Below the pieces are notes generated by a model. It worked only from the letters and a program-made list of their open reading frames with translations. It was not told the DNA's origin and made no database searches. The translations under genes were made by a program, and so were the position numbers. Shown one piece after another: positions 58,265 to 64,000 of a DNA stretch of 64,000 bases; the stretch's first letter is position 1; each line of letters starts with the position of its first letter. This stretch comes from Fontibacillus phaseoli (GTDB taxonomy: Bacteria > Bacillota > Bacilli > Paenibacillales > Paenibacillaceae), in contig NZ_QPJW01000004.1 of assembly GCF_003337355.1 (NCBI RefSeq), positions 186,001 to 250,000 of the forward strand. The letters are read 5' to 3'.

Positions 58265-59857
58265 ATGATAAAAGCTGCGATATACGTACGTGTCAGTACG
58301 ACGAAGGACAGTCAGAAGGATAGCCCAGAACATCAGATTTCCGCCTGCAAGAACTACGCAGAGGATATGGGTTGGGAGACAGGCGACAATATTATTTATG
58401 AAGATAGGGAATCAGGAGCAAACATTACAGATAGACAAGCGATTCAGCAGGTCGTTAGAGATGCACAGAGTGGTGCGTTTCAGGTTATCATATTCGCTGC
58501 ACTCTCTCGTTTTGCTCGTGACATTGGAGATTCGATCAGCTTAAAACGAAAAATGGTAAATGCGTTAAACATCAGACTTATTTCTATAGATGATCATTAT
58601 GATTCAGATCGAGACGATGAAATGTTATTTTCAATTATATCCAGCGTCAACCAATCCGTGAGTGAACAAATCAGTCGAAGCTCACGCCGCGGTAAACGGG
58701 AATCGGCACTAAAAGGAAACTTCACAGGCAGCCGCGCTCCTTACGGATATCATAGGGAAATTAGAAACGGATTAAAGGTGCTTGTGCCTGATGATCAACA
58801 AACCGCAGTTGTGCGTATCATATTTCAGCTCTATACCGCGAATAAAATGGGCGAAAAAGCGATTGTCGAGTATTTGAACGATAAGGGTATCCCCTCGCCC
58901 AAGGACGGCATATGGGGCATTACAACTATACAGCGCATCCTTCAGAATGAGGCATACATTGGAAAAAATCGCTCCTCGAAGTATGAAACCAAGAAGGTTT
59001 ACACAAACGTGAACGATACATCGGAAAGAAAAAAAGTATTAGTGCAACGACCGAAGAGTGAATGGCGATATGCCAACAAAGTCGTCACACATCAAGCGAT
59101 TATAGACGAGGATACGTTTCAGTTAGCGCAAGCTTTGCGACTTGAACGAGGTGGCGGTGAGCGAGGCGGTATAAGGCAAAAAATCAATATCTTTGCAGGA
59201 ATTATTAAATGTGCGCATTGTGGAGCATCTGTGGTCAGTATGAAATCCAAAAGTAAAAAAACAGATCGAGATGGAAGAGAGTACCGTTATCTCATCTGTT
59301 CAAGAAGAAGAAGACAAGGAGATGCAGGTTGCAACAATGACTTTTGGCTTCCATACTATCCTTTTCGAGATGAGTTGATTGATACCATGTCGAATACACT
59401 TAGAAATATCACTTCAGCAGAGGAACTCCTGGAGAAACATAAAGGACTTATCCAAATCAATCAATCGGACTTGGAAAGCGAAATGAAAAAGCTAAAGAAG
59501 CGAATTACTGACAATCGTAAATGCCTATTTGAACTGCGACGTGAGAAAATGTCAGGTCAGTTCCACGATGAGGAACAATACAATATGGAAAAATTGATAT
59601 ATGAAAAGGAAATTGTACAATGCGAGAAGAGACTTGCGGAGTTGACAGAGGAACAACGAAAAAAATCTGATTTAACCGAACTTTATGAGCAGGTAATGGA
59701 TATGCTTGATGAGCTACTGGATCTGGATTTTGATTCATTTGATGAGATGCAGTTGATTCTGAAAAAGCTTTTATCTGAAATTAAAGTTAGCCGTAATGGT
59801 GATATTCAGGTTGTTACGACCTTTGGGCTTTCGTTGCATGAACTGGAATCTGACTAG
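58265..59857 (+). CDS. Large serine recombinase
   Basis: A 530-residue integrase. The N-terminal resolvase domain begins AAIYVRVSTTKDSQKDSPEHQ, with catalytic Ser in RVST, and continues VIIFAALSRFARD with Arg pair. The recombinase domain (APYGYHREIRNG, IVEYLNDKGIPSPKDGIWGITTIQRILQNEAYIG), a zinc ribbon (IIKCAHCGASVVSM ... CSRRRRQGDAGCNN) and a coiled coil follow. Such enzymes integrate and excise elements at short att sites. AAGGGG is ten bases before ATG 58265. It is the likely mover of the gerE element. Confidence 0.93.
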   Translation: MIKAAIYVRVSTTKDSQKDSPEHQISACKNYAEDMGWETGDNIIYEDRESGANITDRQAIQQVVRDAQSGAFQVIIFAALSRFARDIGDSISLKRKMVNALNIRLISIDDHYDSDRDDEMLFSIISSVNQSVSEQISRSSRRGKRESALKGNFTGSRAPYGYHREIRNGLKVLVPDDQQTAVVRIIFQLYTANKMGEKAIVEYLNDKGIPSPKDGIWGITTIQRILQNEAYIGKNRSSKYETKKVYTNVNDTSERKKVLVQRPKSEWRYANKVVTHQAIIDEDTFQLAQALRLERGGGERGGIRQKINIFAGIIKCAHCGASVVSMKSKSKKTDRDGREYRYLICSRRRRQGDAGCNNDFWLPYYPFRDELIDTMSNTLRNITSAEELLEKHKGLIQINQSDLESEMKKLKKRITDNRKCLFELRREKMSGQFHDEEQYNMEKLIYEKEIVQCEKRLAELTEEQRKKSDLTELYEQVMDMLDELLDLDFDSFDEMQLILKKLLSEIKVSRNGDIQVVTTFGLSLHELESD

Positions 59858-60035
59858 AAGGAACATTGTAATTAGTATAAAATATTGTTCGCCATATTTT
59901 AAAGAAGCAAGGCTTGATTTATTGTTGTTACTTTTAGGAGACGAACAGGCTCCTATCAAGACAACAAAGATCAGGCTTTTTGTTTGTCTGTATACAACAA
60001 AAGAAATATAAAAAATTACAAAGGATGATTAAATC

Positions 60036-60320
60036 ATGAAAAACTACTACCTCAACGGACCAAGTCAAGAATGCGTTTCCCTTGAAGCATCTGAAACCGA
60101 GAACCTGTTTCACTTAATGTTTGCATATCGAAATGTACAAGTCCAAGAAAAAGAAGACGTTCGTAATGGGAAGATTTCATTCAAAATGATTAGAGAAGCC
60201 AATTACGTAATGTTGATTGTGAAAATTGGAAGAATGAAGCAAGAAATTATATTTGACCCCACACTGTATGGCGATCATCAAGCGCTTAAAATTAAAGATT
60301 GCAGGTTGGAAATTTCTTAG
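60036..60320 (+). CDS. Small protein of unknown function (94 residues)
   Basis: A 94-residue protein reading KNYYLNGPSQECVSLEASETENLFHLMFAYRN, with strands in ANYVMLIVKIGRM. AAAGGATGA lies before the ATG, a good site. No domain was recognised. Confidence 0.55.
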   Translation: MKNYYLNGPSQECVSLEASETENLFHLMFAYRNVQVQEKEDVRNGKISFKMIREANYVMLIVKIGRMKQEIIFDPTLYGDHQALKIKDCRLEIS

Positions 60321-60332
60321 ATTGATATTACG

Positions 60333-60530
60333 ATGCAGCCTCTTCGCTCTATCGAAGTGCAAAGGACAATAGAAACACCACAAAAATTGAAAGAGATTTT
60401 GTTCGAAGTATGGGAAAATGCGATGAGCGAGGATGATTTCACGAACAATTATACCCTTTGGTATTATCATGTCCAGAGGTATACAACGAATCAGTTGTTT
60501 GAAAGAGCGATGTATAATCGGCAAGAGTGA
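60333..60530 (+). CDS. Possible small protein (65 residues)
   Basis: A 65-residue helical frame (RTIETPQKLKEILFEVWENAMSE, NYTLWYYHVQRYTTNQLFERAMYN) 12 bases after the previous gene. No Shine-Dalgarno site is seen, so translation may be coupled or the frame may be chance. The stretch 60531-60618 shows nothing. Confidence 0.35.
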   Translation: MQPLRSIEVQRTIETPQKLKEILFEVWENAMSEDDFTNNYTLWYYHVQRYTTNQLFERAMYNRQE

Positions 60531-60618
60531 ATAAGTCTTTACATAGAACGGGGCTGTGGTCGTATAAGCAAAGTCAGACCGAGCGAATGGTGTCCATTGA
60601 TGGATGGCATCGCGTGGT

Positions 60619-60893
60619 CTATTTTTCAAGATCGATATTCATAGTTTCGAAATTCACTTTAAAAAACTCCTCGACTTCTATCTTACTTTTACTCGTGTGG
60701 AATACATACAGTTCACGAGTCGGATGTAACTTGTGCTGCTCTTTATAGCCGCACCATGCTTCTTGCGGATTATCGTAATCCTGAATGACTGCCATTTCCT
60801 CTAATTGACGTACACAATTGTTGGAGCTTGCCTTGATTGCCTCAACCAGCACAAAACAACTTGGATGTATTTAGCAATTTTTGCCCATTTCAT
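60619..60893 (-). pseudogene. Small unknown gene with a frameshift near its start
   Basis: On the minus strand an ATG at 60893 has GAGGTG six bases upstream and reads MKWAKIAKYIQVV before the frame breaks at a TTTT run. The open frame below (from GTG 60852) reads VLVEAIKASSNNCVRQLEEMAVIQDYDNPQEAWCGYKEQHKL and on, a coherent 77-residue protein without its own ribosome site. One extra T would join the two. Confidence 0.55.
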
Positions 60894-61027
60894 CGGCTTC
60901 ACCTCGCTTGGATTGTAGTAATCCTACTATAGCATAGTTAACTTCGGATAAAGGAAGTGAGTGCGGAGTTTGTAATAATATGGTACGATTTAGTTACTAA
61001 GACCTAGCTTTGAATGGAGGGAGAGAC

Positions 61028-61909
61028 ATGCCGTCTCCTTTAACTGAAAAGGAAGTTAACCGATTATTTCAGTTGTTGGATGACATCCAATTGAACTTCT
61101 TGCAGATCTATTTGAAGCAAAGTAAAAAAAGCAAATGGCTGGAGAAGCTCGCTTACAAAAAGGGGATTGTGCTGCATTCCAACATATCATTAGATGAAAT
61201 TTGGGAAAAACTAAACGACTGGGAACTGAAAGAGATACTAGACGGCGGCTATGGTAACCGTCCGTATAAATGCGAATGTGGAATAACGCTTAGATATTGT
61301 TATATCGTTCATCATCGCAAGGAGAACAAGACATATCAACTTGGTGAAACTTGCTTGGGAAACTATACAATGATGTCAGCTGAACTTATTAAAGATATTA
61401 CTAATGGATTTCACAAAATTGATCTTGAACGTGATGAGATTCTTATTAGGTACGAGCAGGGCTGGGAGTTGCCGACCGATTATAACGAACTGCATTTGAT
61501 AGAAGATTTGAAAACACAAATTGATATTGGTCTTCCATTCTCATCTATTCAGGTGAATAAGATTGAGAAAATGTTTCAGCATGAATTATTGCAAATAAGA
61601 CGACAAAAAGAACGGGACAGATTAGCACAATTGAGGAAGCGCCAATCCACTTTCGATATGTCTTCTGGTGTTTATTCATTTTCTCATTCAAGAATTCAAT
61701 CCGTAACGTATGAAGAAGTAATCTCTCAACACTTGGCTAACTTAAAGCAAATAAGGGAACATGAAAATAGAATTACATATCCATTGATGCTTGAAAAGTG
61801 GAACAATCTGCAGGATATGATAAAGGATTTAAAGCGAGGAGAGGACTTTGACTATTCAAAGTTTTTAGCTCAAATGTTCGAACTTCTGTATTATTTGAAC
61901 TTGTATTGA
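61028..61909 (+). CDS. Unknown protein with a Cys-rich zinc-binding-like patch
   Basis: A 293-residue protein. Residues 1-75 are helical. Near 80-115 is YKCECGITLRYCYIVHHRKENKTYQLGETCLGNY, four Cys and two His that could bind zinc. A long helical part follows, with a Lys/Arg/Gln coiled coil around 195-215. I do not recognise the family; similar arrangements are found in mobile elements. GGAGGGAGAG precedes ATG 61028. Confidence 0.6.
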   Translation: MPSPLTEKEVNRLFQLLDDIQLNFLQIYLKQSKKSKWLEKLAYKKGIVLHSNISLDEIWEKLNDWELKEILDGGYGNRPYKCECGITLRYCYIVHHRKENKTYQLGETCLGNYTMMSAELIKDITNGFHKIDLERDEILIRYEQGWELPTDYNELHLIEDLKTQIDIGLPFSSIQVNKIEKMFQHELLQIRRQKERDRLAQLRKRQSTFDMSSGVYSFSHSRIQSVTYEEVISQHLANLKQIREHENRITYPLMLEKWNNLQDMIKDLKRGEDFDYSKFLAQMFELLYYLNLY

Positions 61910-62023
61910 TCTAGGCAAATAGAACATTGTACAAACAATCAAATTGGTCATTGAACATTAAGGCAAATGATACATATTAGTAGATTGGAAAGTTAGATCC
62001 ATTAAAAAAGAGGTGATATCCCA

Positions 62024-64000
62024 ATGTTAATTAAGAAGAATTTAGATATTGAAGCAATATTGGAGGCAATGAACAGAGAGCATCTTGTATTATTTGTCGG
62101 TGCAGGAGTTTCAGCAAATTCTAACTTGCCCAGTTGGACGGGGCTTGTAAAAGAATTTGCAACTGGATTAGGTATTAATAGAGAGATAAACTCAGATGAC
62201 TTTTTAAAAATTCCACAATATTACTACAACCAGAGAGGAAAAAATGAATATCTTAAAAAGATAATTGAAATCTTCGACACCCCATTGTCTCCAAATATAA
62301 TTCATGATTACATTTTAAAGTTTAAACCTAGACACATAATAACAACAAATTATGATAGCTTAATCGAGCAAGCAATAGAGAAAAATTTTATGTTCTATGA
62401 TTCAGTAAAAGAGGATCTTGATCTTCCCTATTCATCTAATGGAAGAATGCTTATCAAAATGCATGGGGACTTATCGAAAAAAAATATTGTACTTAAGGAG
62501 GATGATTATTTAAATTATTCTTCTAATTTCAAACTAATAGAATCGTATGTGAAATCGATTTTTATTAACAACACAGTACTTTTTGTAGGATACTCACTTC
62601 AGGATTATGATTTGAAATTAATATTGAAAAATTTGCAGGGAATATTAGGTGACCATTTTCAAAAAGCCTATTTGATTGATTCTTCAGAAAGCCCTAGACT
62701 TGCTGTGGAAAAAGATTATTTCAAGAATCTTGGTGTCAATTTAATTGATAAATTTGATATTCCAAAAGAGTATCATGATAAAGAAATTTTCGAGTTGAAA
62801 GCTCCTCAAGGGAAAAATATTGTTAGAATTTTAGATTATATTCTTCAATATAGGGAGTCAGTTAGTAACCCATTAGAGTATTGTTATGATAAATTTCAAG
62901 CTTTTAATAGCCTAAATAAAATTAGATTGAAAGATATAATTAATTTACTTGATATAGGTAATTACTTTATAGAAGAAAGAACAACATTAAAAGTGTTTCC
63001 TACTAAAGAAGATAATTTTTTTATTGATCTTATTAATCGTCTAAATTCCATAAAACAGTCATATGAACAACAAGATTGGGAAACTAAACAAAAATATGAT
63101 TATATTAATTCTACGTTTGCAAAAACAAAACTGTCAAAAATAAGCGTTGAGGATCAAGATTTTACACTTGATGTATCATATAAAAATGAGCCAGATATCA
63201 TCAGAAATGTATTATTTAATGATTATTATTCAATAAATCTTGTAGCAAAACAAGATTATAAAATAATTAGTGAGTCCGAGAACAAAATCATTAATGAATT
63301 AATGAGAGCTTACGCAAAATACTTAGTCAATCAATTTGTTTCTGCATTTGAAATCCTTGAGAAAATTTCAATAGAATCGTATCGAAATAAAGATTTTATT
63401 CTACTATATATCATTGAATTCAACAAGAGATATTTAATTAGGAAACTTAAACGTAATAATCTGGGTGTTCAGACGGTAATCTTGGGAACGGACTTAGGGG
63501 AAACCGTTTTTGTTGAACAAATTACTACAATTATTGAAGCATATGAAAATTCTAATCTTAAAATAAATGATGTTTATGATATGCTGGCTCGAAAAGATAA
63601 AGATAAAGTGAAATTTATTCACGATTTATTGCAGGAACAAGGATATGTATCTCAACAACTACTTCGCATTAAAGAGTTAACTGACAAGGTGGAAAAAGAT
63701 TTAAATACCAACTTTAGTAGTCAGGATTCTACATCAGTTAACAATATGGTAAGTGACGTACATGAGTTTTTTGATTATACGCATAATAATTTTATTATGT
63801 TGGACCAATACTCAGAAGTGAAGGAGTATTACTTTTCTTTTATAAAGTCAATTCTCAGTACTTATTCAGTCAAAGAAAAGTCCGAAGTTCAAACAGCTGA
63901 AGATGCTCTTTTTTCTGGATATTTATTTCACAGATTACCAAATTATCGATTCACATGTAAAGATGTCGTCATAATTTTGAAATACTTAGATTGGAAAAAA
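62024..64000 (+). CDS. SIR2-domain protein, likely NADase defence effector (runs off the right edge)
   Basis: An open frame of 659 codons from ATG 62024 to the last base. Residues 20-210 form a SIR2 fold: LVLFVGAGVSANSNLPSW (NAD loop), HIITTNYDSLIE (the N-D motif), IKMHGDLS with the catalytic His, and VLFVGYSLQDYD. In defence proteins this domain destroys NAD when phage is sensed. The remaining 430 residues visible are mostly helical, with no known motif, and would be the sensor. AAAGAGGTGATATC precedes the ATG. The gene is very AT-rich. Confidence 0.8.
   Translation, partial: MLIKKNLDIEAILEAMNREHLVLFVGAGVSANSNLPSWTGLVKEFATGLGINREINSDDFLKIPQYYYNQRGKNEYLKKIIEIFDTPLSPNIIHDYILKFKPRHIITTNYDSLIEQAIEKNFMFYDSVKEDLDLPYSSNGRMLIKMHGDLSKKNIVLKEDDYLNYSSNFKLIESYVKSIFINNTVLFVGYSLQDYDLKLILKNLQGILGDHFQKAYLIDSSESPRLAVEKDYFKNLGVNLIDKFDIPKEYHDKEIFELKAPQGKNIVRILDYILQYRESVSNPLEYCYDKFQAFNSLNKIRLKDIINLLDIGNYFIEERTTLKVFPTKEDNFFIDLINRLNSIKQSYEQQDWETKQKYDYINSTFAKTKLSKISVEDQDFTLDVSYKNEPDIIRNVLFNDYYSINLVAKQDYKIISESENKIINELMRAYAKYLVNQFVSAFEILEKISIESYRNKDFILLYIIEFNKRYLIRKLKRNNLGVQTVILGTDLGETVFVEQITTIIEAYENSNLKINDVYDMLARKDKDKVKFIHDLLQEQGYVSQQLLRIKELTDKVEKDLNTNFSSQDSTSVNNMVSDVHEFFDYTHNNFIMLDQYSEVKEYYFSFIKSILSTYSVKEKSEVQTAEDALFSGYLFHRLPNYRFTCKDVVIILKYLDWKK

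Larger units (their letters stand above)
49736..64000. mobile_element. AT-rich serine-recombinase element with defence genes inserted in gerE (right end outside)
   Basis: Base use changes abruptly after 49735: genes to the right are visibly AT-rich and carry long A/T runs. The content is a large serine recombinase (58265) plus AAA, ABC-3C, AbiE, methyltransferase and SIR2 genes. The left edge is the gerE break. No second gerE part or repeat of the left junction was seen up to 64000, so the right edge lies beyond the window, or the end has been lost. Confidence 0.65.

Noticed and set aside
59796-60011. 71-codon frame after the recombinase
   Set aside because: It starts inside the recombinase frame, has no ribosome site and no recognisable content; also checked for the GerE C-terminus and it does not match.

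Overview
The window reads as a chromosome segment of a spore-forming Firmicute, most like Paenibacillus. This rests on gene content: a YjcZ-type small sporulation protein, a YheC/YheD ATP-grasp coat protein, two CgeB-like proteins, a YhcN/YlaJ-type lipoprotein, gerE, ecsAB, the ykoEDC thiamine transporter and strong AGGAGG ribosome sites with frequent TTG/GTG starts. No rRNA or tRNA gene was seen and no CRISPR array.

Layout. 1-17.8 kb is ordinary core and regulatory DNA: a PHP phosphatase fragment, LysR regulator, CheX, SDR, a DEAD-box helicase with a DEVD motif II, ecsAB, a repeat-rich 900-base gap, an aminotransferase, a flavin-type oxidase divergent from a MocR regulator, AraC, a DUF4097-like lipoprotein, psd, and a TPP riboswitch driving an ECF thiamine/HMP transporter. 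17.8-43.8 kb is a large, nearly continuous cluster for building the spore surface. It holds about a dozen glycosyltransferases of the GT2, GT4, GT-D and CgeB kinds, sugar-nucleotide enzymes (RmlA-like, WecB-like, CapE-like, RmlD-like and further epimerases), small helical proteins, Arg-rich proteins, and short beta-rich proteins preceded by near-identical promoter regions that resemble mother-cell sigma (E/K) sites. Several unrelated enzymes of the cluster carry the same GYxxGYxxG tetrad element or a protamine-like basic tail, suggesting a shared localisation or assembly code. 43.8-49.5 kb returns to core metabolism: an N-acetylglucosamine operon (rpiR-type regulator, nagB, nagA), a MarR regulator with a palindrome on its own -10, a DUF1801-like protein, and glpK.

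At 49,735 the late-sporulation regulator gene gerE is cut after about 51 codons. From there to the end of the window the DNA turns visibly AT-rich and holds a mobile, defence-loaded element: a Rad50-like AAA ATPase, an ABC-three-component (HNH, middle component, DUF2326 ATPase) operon, an AbiE toxin-antitoxin pair, a dead DNA methyltransferase, a large serine recombinase, several small unknown genes and a SIR2-domain protein that runs off the window. A serine-recombinase element inside a mother-cell sporulation gene has the architecture of the skin/sigK and SPbeta/spsM systems, where the element is excised during sporulation to rebuild the gene. The right boundary and the 3' half of gerE were not found in the window, so excision is a hypothesis.
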